Virus record (IMG/VR): IMGVR_UViG_3300028666_000022
Location: 248,001 to 312,000 of that record
DNA: 64,000 nucleotides
Reading direction: 5' to 3' (one strand)
Source of the DNA: a virus
Shown: positions 40,453-47,795 of the stretch, in pieces
Position numbering within the stretch: position 1 is the stretch's first letter
How the letters are laid out: every line of letters starts with the position of its first letter
Translations under genes and position numbers: made by a program
Notes under the pieces: generated by a model
Database searches by the model: none
The model's input: the letters and a program-made list of their open reading frames with translations, nothing else
What the model was told of the DNA's origin: nothing

Positions 40453-43019
40453 TGATACACAAACCCACCAAAGAACAAGAAAAAATATTTACTTATATTG
40501 AAAAACGACCTGAAAATCTATTAATTGAAGCATACGCCGGAGCTGGGAAAAGTTCCACTGTTGTTGAAGCAGTTAGGTTATTACCTAAAGATAAGTCAAT
40601 AACATTTTTAGCTTTTAATAAACACATTCAAGAAGAATTAAAAACTAAATTACCTGAACATGTGAGGTGTTATACAACATATGGTTTAGGAAATGCAGCA
40701 ATTAAAAGAAAATATGGTGATAAGATAGTGTTCGATGAATTCAAAGCAGACAAAATAATTCAAAAGAAAGCTAAAAATTGGGATTTAAATAACGAATTTA
40801 AAAATGAAGAGAAAATAAATTATTATCTAAATAATATAAAAAAATTAGTTAATCTCTGTAGATTAACATTAACAGTAAAGCCAGATTACATACCGTTTTT
40901 AGCTGAAAGACATGATATCAATAATTTAAGTAAACCAAAAGATATTAAAAGAGTTCTAAAAGTACTAGATGAAATGACTATAGATAGAACTTCTTATGAT
41001 TATACCGATATGGTTTATTTACCAGCAGTTGATAATTCAATTTGGATGTTTCCTCAAGATTATGTAATCGTGGATGAATGTTTACCAAAAGAAACATATA
41101 TTTTAACAACAGAAGGTAAAATACAAATAAATTTATTGTGTACTAATTATAATAAAAATATAAAAATACCTAATGTTATTACATATAATGAAACTATAAA
41201 TAAATTTGAAGAAAAGAAAATAAATTGTGTTTGGTGTAATGGGATTAAGGATGTTTATTGTGTTAAATTAGGCACTAAAAGAAAATTGTATGCTACAGTT
41301 AATCATAAATTTTTAACATTAAATGGATGGAAAAGATTAGATGAACTAAAAATTGGAGATGCTATACTATCGAATTATCATAATCAACCATATCATTCGA
41401 TATTAAATAATATACAAAAAGAAATTTTTGTTGGTTCAATTCTTGGTGATGGACATTTATATAGTTTAAGTAAAAATATAGGAAGAATTAGTGTTATTCA
41501 TGGTGAAAAACAAAAGAAATATATTGAATGGAAAGGACAATTTTTTAATTCTAAAATAAATAAAATTGAAAAAAATGGTTATAGTCAAAAGGTTGCATAT
41601 ACTTTTCGAACATTAGGATATTATTTTGATTTAAATATCGAAGATAGTATAAAATCAATAACTCCACAATCATTAGCAATTGCTTGGATGGATGATGCTA
41701 ATTTAAGTAAATTTGAAAATTGTTCAAAATTATATTCATTGGCTACAACAAAAAACTATGTCCAATTATTAAATAAAACAATATTTAATAATTGGAATAT
41801 CGAATCTAGTGTTAGAACACAAAAAAGTTCATCAACAAAAAAAGAATATTATTATTTAGAATTTAATAAAAAAAATACCGAAAAAATATCTGAATTAATT
41901 TCACCGTATATTCATGAATCAATGAAATATAAAATTTTAAAAAAACATTATAATAATATTAATAATGAAAATTGGAATATTATTGATGATAAATACTCAA
42001 ATTTAGGTTGTATTGTTGTTACTGATGAATATAAATTTCATAAAACCGAAAAAACATATGACATGAGTGTTGAGGATAATCATAATTTTATTATTACTTC
42101 GAAAAAAGATAGTAAAAATAGAGGTGGAGCGAGTAATAATGGAATTGTTGCACATAATTGTCAGGATACTGGGTCAGCACAACAAAAAATAATTGAAAAA
42201 ATATTAAAAAAAGATAAATTAACTGGTAAAATTTTAGGTAGATTAATCTCGGTGGGTGATAAATTTCAAAACATATATGCATTTAATGGTAGTAGTGATA
42301 AATGTTTTGAATGGTTCAGAAATTTTCCTAATACAAAAGTTTTACCTCTTTCATATTCTTTTAGGTGCGCCAAAAACATCATTTTAAAAGCAAATGAAAT
42401 TGTACCAGATATTAAAGCATTGGATGATGCACCTGATGGTATTGTTAGAGATGGTGATGTATTAAGTGAAGCTCAGAGTGGTGATTTTGTTTTATGTAGA
42501 ACAACAATGCCATTGGTTAAATTATTTTTTCAATTCTTATTACAACATAAAAAAGCAATTATTAAAGGCAGTGATATTGGAGTGCATCTTATTGAATTAA
42601 TTGGTAAAATTAATAATATTAAACAATTAATTAGTTTTTGGGAAAAAGAATTAGATGATTATAGTAATGATTTAAAATCAAAAGGTATTTTAAATCCAGA
42701 TGAACATAGTGGTTACATTGCTTTAGCTGATAAAGTTTCAACATTATTATTTCTAGCTAAACTTTCAAATAGTATCGAAGATCTTAAAGATAAAATAAGA
42801 ACAATATTTAGTGATGAAATTGAGGGTATTGTGCTCAGTTCTATCCACAAAATCAAGGGGTTAGAGTCAAATAGAGTATTTATTGTTAGACCAGATTTAT
42901 TACCGTTAAAAACTGCAAGAGGATGGCAAAAAGATCAGGAAATGAATTTATCATATGTCTCAATAACGAGGGCCAAATTAGAATTAATTTATGATAGAGA
43001 ATGGTCAGATTTAAAATAA
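40452..43019 (+). CDS. dda: Dda-like SF1 DNA helicase containing an intein
   Basis: 855 aa; without the intein the helicase is 495 aa (T4 Dda is 439). Walker A is AYAGAGKSST near residues 27-36, motif Ia is FLAFNKHIQ. The Walker B/DExQD box is split: VIVDE before the intein and CQDTG after it, giving VDECQDTG on splicing. Later SF1 motifs: VGDKFQNIYAFNGS (III), LSYSFRCAKNI (IV), SSIHKIKGLES (V) and SYVSITRAKLEL (VI). It unwinds DNA at forks or origins and removes bound proteins. Without splicing the ATPase site cannot form. Confidence 0.9.
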   Translation: MIHKPTKEQEKIFTYIEKRPENLLIEAYAGAGKSSTVVEAVRLLPKDKSITFLAFNKHIQEELKTKLPEHVRCYTTYGLGNAAIKRKYGDKIVFDEFKADKIIQKKAKNWDLNNEFKNEEKINYYLNNIKKLVNLCRLTLTVKPDYIPFLAERHDINNLSKPKDIKRVLKVLDEMTIDRTSYDYTDMVYLPAVDNSIWMFPQDYVIVDECLPKETYILTTEGKIQINLLCTNYNKNIKIPNVITYNETINKFEEKKINCVWCNGIKDVYCVKLGTKRKLYATVNHKFLTLNGWKRLDELKIGDAILSNYHNQPYHSILNNIQKEIFVGSILGDGHLYSLSKNIGRISVIHGEKQKKYIEWKGQFFNSKINKIEKNGYSQKVAYTFRTLGYYFDLNIEDSIKSITPQSLAIAWMDDANLSKFENCSKLYSLATTKNYVQLLNKTIFNNWNIESSVRTQKSSSTKKEYYYLEFNKKNTEKISELISPYIHESMKYKILKKHYNNINNENWNIIDDKYSNLGCIVVTDEYKFHKTEKTYDMSVEDNHNFIITSKKDSKNRGGASNNGIVAHNCQDTGSAQQKIIEKILKKDKLTGKILGRLISVGDKFQNIYAFNGSSDKCFEWFRNFPNTKVLPLSYSFRCAKNIILKANEIVPDIKALDDAPDGIVRDGDVLSEAQSGDFVLCRTTMPLVKLFFQFLLQHKKAIIKGSDIGVHLIELIGKINNIKQLISFWEKELDDYSNDLKSKGILNPDEHSGYIALADKVSTLLFLAKLSNSIEDLKDKIRTIFSDEIEGIVLSSIHKIKGLESNRVFIVRPDLLPLKTARGWQKDQEMNLSYVSITRAKLELIYDREWSDLK
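41079..42158 (+). mobile_element. LAGLIDADG intein in helicase Walker B motif
   Basis: 360 aa, from Cys210 to Asn569 of the precursor. Block A is CLPKETYILTTEGK, block B is TVNHKFLTLNGWKRL, block F is KTYDMSVEDNHNFIITS, and the end GIVAHN precedes Cys570. All expected catalytic residues are present: Cys1, block-B His, penultimate His, terminal Asn and +1 Cys. LAGLIDADG motifs: FVGSILGDGHLY and LAIAWMDDANLS. A standard splicing-competent intein by sequence. Confidence 0.93.
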
Positions 43020-43031
43020 AAATATAATATT

Positions 43032-43307
43032 ATGGACTTAAGTAAATTTACGGAATTAGAACTACTTGATTTAAGATTTCAAGTAAGTCAAGAATTAGAA
43101 AACTATACGTGTAGAGATAAAAAAGAAGTGTTTAAAATCTTTATTGAATTCGATGGAACTGAGTATTTTATAAAGAAAGAAAATGCATATAAACGTCTTA
43201 ATGAATTAATTGAGATGGACATATTTTTCGATTCAGAAATAACTGTAGGTAAAAAGTTTTTAAATGATGCTGAAATTCAAAAGCATTGTAAAGATTATGA
43301 AGAATAA
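43032..43307 (+). CDS. Hypothetical protein, 91 aa
   Basis: Helical N-terminus (KFTELELLDLRFQVSQELEN), then a strand pair (FKIFIEFDGTEYFIKK). It follows the helicase by 12 nt. Not recognised. Confidence 0.5.
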   Translation: MDLSKFTELELLDLRFQVSQELENYTCRDKKEVFKIFIEFDGTEYFIKKENAYKRLNELIEMDIFFDSEITVGKKFLNDAEIQKHCKDYEE

Positions 43308-43370
43308 TTATTGTATTATTAAATAATTTAAGATATATATACTGAATATTTGAATTTAAAATAAAATTTT

Positions 43371-43916
43371 ATGACATGTATTATTGGTTATATTGATAGA
43401 ATTAATAATAAAGTAATACTTGGTGGGGATTCAGCAAGTATTACTAATAAACAAATTATGATAAGAAAAACACCCAAAGTATTTAAAAATGGTAATTTCA
43501 TATTTGGTTCTTCAGGTAGTATTAGATTAAGTCAATTATTGGAAAATTCATTTAAACCACCTAAAATAGAAATAGATACTATTCTTGAGTATATGTGTAT
43601 AACATTCGTTAATGAAATAAGAAATTGTTTAAGAGAAGGTGGCATATTAAATATTAATAATAATATCGAAACAATGGAAAATGATATTATTGTTGGATAT
43701 AAAAATAGATTATTTACAATATATTCAGATTTTACTGTTTTTGAAAATATAAATGATTTTATCTCAATTGGAAGTGGTTTAGAATATGCGTTAGGTTCAT
43801 TACATACTACAAAAGATGATAACATTACCATTGAAAATAAAATATTGTTAGCATTAGGAGCAGCATCTAAATATTGTACTGGAGTTTCTGAGCCATTTAA
43901 CTTAATTAGTACTTAA
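43371..43916 (+). CDS. Proteasome-like Ntn hydrolase
   Basis: 181 aa starting MTCIIG. Removing Met would expose Thr2 as the N-terminal nucleophile. GGDSA (Asp20) and PKVFK (Lys36) follow at about the spacing of Asp17 and Lys33 in proteasome beta subunits. Further family marks: FGSSGSIR, ISIGSGLEYALGSLH and LLALGAASKYCTGVS. Short like HslV or Anbu-type subunits. Probably a threonine peptidase or amidase assembling as a ring; targets unknown. It sits at the end of the small-gene operon. Confidence 0.75.
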   Translation: MTCIIGYIDRINNKVILGGDSASITNKQIMIRKTPKVFKNGNFIFGSSGSIRLSQLLENSFKPPKIEIDTILEYMCITFVNEIRNCLREGGILNINNNIETMENDIIVGYKNRLFTIYSDFTVFENINDFISIGSGLEYALGSLHTTKDDNITIENKILLALGAASKYCTGVSEPFNLIST

Positions 43917-43926
43917 AAATATAATC

Positions 43927-44220
43927 ATGAAGTGGATAGTTAATATAGAGAATAAACCAAATCAAAGAATTGTTGTGAATTTCAATCCTTTGGAAGAACA
44001 ATTAATTTTTAATGGTGAATATAAACCCAAGAATAGAGAATGGATTGTATTTAGTACTGAAAAATATTCAATGAAGCTTGATTTAGAAAAAATCCAAGAA
44101 TTATTGTTTATAACATATGAGAATTTAAAAATACGCCTCGAACAATATGAGATTCTTAATGAAGGTTTTAAATTAATTAATTTAATTGAGATAAAAGAAG
44201 AGGAAGAAGAATTAGGATAA
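43927..44220 (+). CDS. Hypothetical protein, 97 aa
   Basis: KWIVNIENKPNQRIVVNFNP at the start, beta-rich, with an acidic C-terminal tail (EIKEEEEELG). Its 3' end overlaps the convergent gene at 44212 by 9 nt. Not recognised. Confidence 0.5.
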   Translation: MKWIVNIENKPNQRIVVNFNPLEEQLIFNGEYKPKNREWIVFSTEKYSMKLDLEKIQELLFITYENLKIRLEQYEILNEGFKLINLIEIKEEEEELG

Positions 44221-44466
44221 TTTATAAAATTTATTCACTACTACAATATAATCGTTAACAAAAAAGAACTGAAAATTTTCAGTTCTATCTACAAGATGAG
44301 CGAAACGTATATTTTTGACATCAAAACTCATTTTATACATCGAAAATTTAGCTAAAAAATCTAATATTTCAAAAGCTAAATCTTCAATAATTATTTCATC
44401 TTCTTTAACACCAGTTGATTTAAGATAGTTAATTTGATCACTAATTACTGTTTCAAAATTTTTCAT
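44212..44466 (-). CDS. Hypothetical protein, 84 aa
   Basis: Helical N-terminal half (METVISDQ-like start: NFETVISDQINYLKST), then two strands (NFQFFFVNDYIVVVNK). Last gene of the minus-strand membrane cassette. Function unknown. Confidence 0.5.
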   Translation of the reverse strand: MKNFETVISDQINYLKSTGVKEDEIIIEDLAFEILDFLAKFSMYKMSFDVKNIRFAHLVDRTENFQFFFVNDYIVVVNKFYKLS

Positions 44467-44522
44467 ATAATTAATTTAAAATAAGGTTAATTATAATAAA
44501 ATGTTGATGAAACAAATATTAT

Positions 44523-44954
44523 TTAATCATCCTCGCCATCTTCTTTTGATTTTTTTGCTTTTAGTTCTTCGTTTTCTTTTATTAACATATCAACTTTTTC
44601 ATCATAAATAGCTTTAACCATTTTATGTGTTTCTTTATTTGTTTGACTTAATATATTAAAAGCATCCTCACCAATTTTCTCTCCAACTTCCCTTCTAATT
44701 TCTTTATGATCTTCAATATTCTCATCATGTTTTCTTTGAATTTCAGTTCTTATTTCCGCTTCAGTTTTTTCTCCAATTTTTTTTATTGAAGAAATATAAA
44801 AAATTAACAATGGAGTACCTAAACCAATTGCAAAAGAAGCAATTAATTTATTTGTTTCACTAGTAAATGTCATTAATATCGTAAATACAATATAACCTAA
44901 TATTGTGGAGGTTATAAGTATTGCAAGAAATGATCTTATAAATATTTTTAACAT
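44523..44954 (-). CDS. Two-pass membrane protein with coiled-coil tail, 143 aa
   Basis: Hydrophobic segments FIRSFLAILITSTILGYIVF and LIASFAIGLGTPLLIFYISS, then about 75 charged helical residues ending KKSKEDGEDD. The layout would suit a holin or a membrane anchor. It overlaps the upstream gene by 7 nt. A lysis role is inferred only from the neighbourhood. Confidence 0.5.
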   Translation of the reverse strand: MLKIFIRSFLAILITSTILGYIVFTILMTFTSETNKLIASFAIGLGTPLLIFYISSIKKIGEKTEAEIRTEIQRKHDENIEDHKEIRREVGEKIGEDAFNILSQTNKETHKMVKAIYDEKVDMLIKENEELKAKKSKEDGEDD

Positions 44955-45388
44955 AAAAATCTTATTAATAGCAAAAAGTATAATGTTATTGATATTGCAA
45001 ATAAATATTTCAATTCAACTTTAGGAAAAAATCTAATTACAGTAAAATCAACTAAAATTATTAAAAATGACATTGAAAATAATTCAGTTAAATGCCTATT
45101 TGAACATATTTTATTATATTCTCCAAGTGGATGACTTGCTAAAAGAAATTGAAATAATAAATATTCAAAAATAAACATCATAAATCCAATAACAGCTAAT
45201 TTATTTAATGAATCATTTAGATAATATACTAAATATCCAGAAACAGTTAATAACATCGTATATAACAACACATAAAAAAAGCAGTTCCAAAACACACTAG
45301 GAACTGCTCTAGTTATGTAAGTTTCTATTAATGCTCCGAATAGAAATATAATATAAATTATACTGTGTTTTTTTAATTCGTTAAGCAT
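44948..45388 (-). CDS. Four-pass membrane protein, 146 aa
   Basis: Four hydrophobic stretches: IIYIIFLFGALIETY, FFYVLLYTMLLTVSGYLVYY, AVIGFMMFIFEYLLFQFLL and FLIILVDFTVIRFF with a fifth partial one at the C-terminus. No signal peptide. Part of the minus-strand cassette and the only large polytopic protein in it. Function unknown; holin-like or envelope-modifying roles are possible. Confidence 0.5.
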   Translation of the reverse strand: MLNELKKHSIIYIIFLFGALIETYITRAVPSVFWNCFFYVLLYTMLLTVSGYLVYYLNDSLNKLAVIGFMMFIFEYLLFQFLLASHPLGEYNKICSNRHLTELFSMSFLIILVDFTVIRFFPKVELKYLFAISITLYFLLLIRFLC

Positions 45389-45394
45389 AGATAA

Positions 45395-45544
45395 CTATTT
45401 TGTTGGTTGTGGCGGTGGTGGAGGTTGTACTATACCATCCTTATTTTTTGATTTTGGTGGTTGTGGCGGTGGTGGGGGTTGTACTATACCTGCTTGAGCC
45501 TTTAAACCAAATAAATTTAGAATATAATTCCAGATTTTTTTCAT
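45395..45544 (-). CDS. Proline-rich peptide with amphipathic N-terminus, 49 aa
   Basis: MKKIWNYILNLFGLKAQAG is an amphipathic or weakly hydrophobic helix. It is followed by two copies of GIVQPPPPPQP, one ending PKSKNKD and one PTK. In DNA the repeat is GTTGTACTATACC... near 45417 and 45477. Spanin or outer-membrane lipoprotein genes can be proline-rich, but there is no lipobox here. A poly-Pro II rod is expected. Confidence 0.55.
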   Translation of the reverse strand: MKKIWNYILNLFGLKAQAGIVQPPPPPQPPKSKNKDGIVQPPPPPQPTK

Positions 45545-45786
45545 TATTAATTGTTTTTTAAATAAAGTTATTTTGTAATTATTGAGATTGTATTTTCTCT
45601 ATAAATAAATAGTAAAAATAATCCTAAAGAGCAATGGTTAGATAAGATTTTTTTATAGAAATTAGATAATTATTTTAGTATGTTTAAAAACATTATAAAA
45701 AATTATAAAAATGTGGATTATTAGATAAGTGAAAGTGTGTTAATTACTTAAGATATGTTAGTGTATAATTATTTATGAATATGATT
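45545..45786. other. Intergenic region, 242 bp
   Basis: No gene seen. It holds a possible late-type motif at 45598-45612 (minus) and several TTAGATAA repeats near 45650-45730. Confidence 0.5.
45598..45612 (-). promoter_or_regulatory. Possible late-type motif CTATTTATTTATAGA
   Basis: Minus strand, 53 nt before the proline-rich gene. A weaker match than others in the set. Confidence 0.3.
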
Positions 45787-46194
45787 TTATTTATTTTTAA
45801 TAATATATGCTGTGTTATTATTGTTTTTTTCGTCAGCATCATCACCTAGCGCACCACTTGTATTATTAAGTGTTTTTATTGTTAATTTTTCTCTGTTAAT
45901 GGCATCTATCGAACTACTTAACGAACCTATTGATGTGTTTATTTTACCAAGTTCTTGATAAAATAACGTATTTTGACTCTTCTGATCTTCAAACATCTGT
46001 CTATAATTGTTTTCAGTTAAATTTATTTTTGGAACTACAACTAATTGATAAAATCCATAAAAAATACCTAAAATAGTACCAATTGTAAGAAGAAAACTTT
46101 TTACAGTGAAAACAATCTGAGTATTAGCACTAATCTTAAATCCTCCCTCTTCTTGCACATCATCACTAGATTTTGCTATAATTTTCTTTTTCAT
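45787..46194 (-). CDS. Single-pass membrane protein with coiled coil, 135 aa
   Basis: A soluble N-terminus (MKKKIIAKSSDDVQEEGG), one membrane segment (SFLLTIGTILGIFYGFYQLV), then a helical outer part (NNYRQMFEDQKSQNTLFYQE; INTSIGSLSSSIDAINREKL). This is the layout of an inner-membrane spanin, with the coiled coil in the periplasm. The gene follows an exported protein gene by 27 nt. The lysis link is inference. Confidence 0.5.
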   Translation of the reverse strand: MKKKIIAKSSDDVQEEGGFKISANTQIVFTVKSFLLTIGTILGIFYGFYQLVVVPKINLTENNYRQMFEDQKSQNTLFYQELGKINTSIGSLSSSIDAINREKLTIKTLNNTSGALGDDADEKNNNNTAYIIKNK

Positions 46195-46221
46195 TATTCC
46201 TCTTTTTATCTCAAATTATTT

Positions 46222-46683
46222 TTAATTGTTTGAATTATATACACAATTTTCCCATTTTATTGTCACTTTTATTGACTCCATTGAAGTCTCGTACCAATAT
46301 ATTACTGTTGGTGTTACATCAATAACAGCAGTGAATCCATTAGGGAATTGTTCGTTAGTTACTTCAACATTATCTATGAATACCCTTGCATTTGATATCC
46401 ATGTTTTTACTGTTTTATTATAATATGTTGATTTACTGATTAGAATTAATTCGTACCTGTATTTAGGTAATTCTGAAAGGGTTTTTTGTTTTTGTTTAAA
46501 ATCTCGATGTGTTAATATTGTTTGTCTAGTTACATATGATGATATAGATACGTTGGTTTCATTCGAAATATCATGTCTCCATGTGCCATAATCTACATAT
46601 ATTTTCTTTTTACCATAAGACTGTGCCTCTGTAGAAAAACACGTAAATAATGTCGCTAAAATAAGAAATAATATAAATCTCAT
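46222..46683 (-). CDS. Exported beta-rich protein, 153 aa
   Basis: Signal peptide MRFILFLILATLFTCFSTEA with cleavage before QSYGKK; Bacteroidota proteins often mature at such a Gln. The mature part is all beta (RYELILISKSTYYNKTVKTW; ARVFIDNVEVTNEQFP). First gene of the cassette and directly preceded by the late motif, so it should be made late in infection. Function unknown. Confidence 0.6.
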   Translation of the reverse strand: MRFILFLILATLFTCFSTEAQSYGKKKIYVDYGTWRHDISNETNVSISSYVTRQTILTHRDFKQKQKTLSELPKYRYELILISKSTYYNKTVKTWISNARVFIDNVEVTNEQFPNGFTAVIDVTPTVIYWYETSMESIKVTIKWENCVYNSNN

Positions 46684-46694
46684 GGCATTAATAT

Positions 46695-46709
46695 TATATC
46701 TATAAATAC
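46695..46709 (-). promoter_or_regulatory. Late-type motif GTATTTATAGATATA
   Basis: Minus strand, 11 nt before the exported-protein start. Places the membrane cassette with the virion genes in expression class. Confidence 0.5.
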
Positions 46710-46827
46710 TTTCGTAACGATAAAGAATATTAAATTTTATAAAAAATTAGAGAAAATAGTTTTATATGATTAATTATTTGAAAATCCAAGAGATTGGAGT
46801 AAATTTAAAAAAGATTTTAGACTTTAC

Positions 46828-46858
46828 TTGTAATTCTGGTAAAAATAAATTATATTTG
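46828..46858 (+). promoter_or_regulatory. Bacteroidota-type promoter
   Basis: TTG (46828-46830), 20-nt spacer, TATATTTG (46851-46858). CTTGTAATTCT is shared with the ligase promoter. Confidence 0.7.
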
Positions 46859-46885
46859 TAGCATTATTTAATTAAAAACATAAAA

Positions 46886-47428
46886 ATGAAAAAACTTGAA
46901 ATTAGTACAGAATTAAGAAATGAAATTCTTCTTAAACATAAGAATGGAATTTCGATGCGTAAATTGGAAAAAGAATATCCATATTCATTTGCATTTATTC
47001 AGACGTTAATTAATTCTAGTGAACTGGAAGAAAAATTAAAAACAAATTATCCACAAAAAGAAGGATATTTAATATTTGCTGTTTGTAAAAAAACAAAAAA
47101 AGAATTTATTGACTATTGTAATGATTCAGGTATTATTACTAAGCATTTGTTTAAAACATACCCAAATGAAATTAAAGGAAGTAAATATACTAGAAAATCA
47201 AAAGAATATGAAACAGGCAAATTTTGGTTTGATAAATATTTTACTTTTGAATATAGATTAATTCGTGTTCGTGAAACAAAAAAATGTTTTTATTGTGATT
47301 GGACTACTCATGATTTAGATAATAAAGCAGGTACTTATCAAAGACATTTACAAAATGTTCATAATAAAACAATTTACGATTATCTTCGAGATAATTTCGA
47401 AGATATGTTTTATTTTAAAAATATGTAA
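46886..47428 (+). CDS. DNA-binding protein of the homing-endonuclease module family, 180 aa
   Basis: N-terminal helix-turn-helix-like region (ILLKHKNGISMRKLEKEYPY). Residues about 60-120 form the module FAVCKKTKKEFIDYCNDSG...GKFWFDKYF, the same as the C-termini of the two GIY-YIG proteins at 47776 and 49755. A C-terminal C2H2-like finger follows (CFYCDWTTHDLD, then HLQNVH). No nuclease domain is visible, so it may be a stand-alone targeting or regulatory part, or a nuclease of another type. Confidence 0.65.
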   Translation: MKKLEISTELRNEILLKHKNGISMRKLEKEYPYSFAFIQTLINSSELEEKLKTNYPQKEGYLIFAVCKKTKKEFIDYCNDSGIITKHLFKTYPNEIKGSKYTRKSKEYETGKFWFDKYFTFEYRLIRVRETKKCFYCDWTTHDLDNKAGTYQRHLQNVHNKTIYDYLRDNFEDMFYFKNM

Positions 47429-47432
47429 AAAC

Positions 47433-47795
47433 ATGAAAGTTTTAATCAATTTAATTATTGAAAATTTAACAGATGACTTATTAAAAAATAAATATAAGTC
47501 ATCTGTTAATAAAAATAAATTTACTGGACATTGTTATGTTGCTACAGAAACATTATATCACTTACTTGATGATAATGAGAAAAAAAATTATATACCAGCA
47601 ATATTAAAAATTAATAATGATACCCATTGGTTTTTAAAAAATAAAATAACTGGTGAAATATTTGATATAACAAAAAATCAATTTAATTATAGTTTAGATT
47701 ATAGTAAATCAATAAATAAAGCTTTTTTAACAAAAAATCCATCAAAAAGAACATTAATATTAATAAATAGAATATATGAAAAAATTAATTTATAA
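47433..47795 (+). CDS. Possible papain-like hydrolase, 120 aa
   Basis: From ATG 47433 (MKVLINLIIENLTDD). Cys in GHCYVATETLYHLL, His in NDTHWFLKN and Asp in GEIFDITKNQF have the order and spacing of a small papain/NlpC-like catalytic triad. It ends in FLTKNPSKRTLILINRI. Phage relatives of this shape exist, but I do not know a function. Its 3' end overlaps the chimeric endonuclease by 20 nt. Confidence 0.5.
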   Translation: MKVLINLIIENLTDDLLKNKYKSSVNKNKFTGHCYVATETLYHLLDDNEKKNYIPAILKINNDTHWFLKNKITGEIFDITKNQFNYSLDYSKSINKAFLTKNPSKRTLILINRIYEKINL

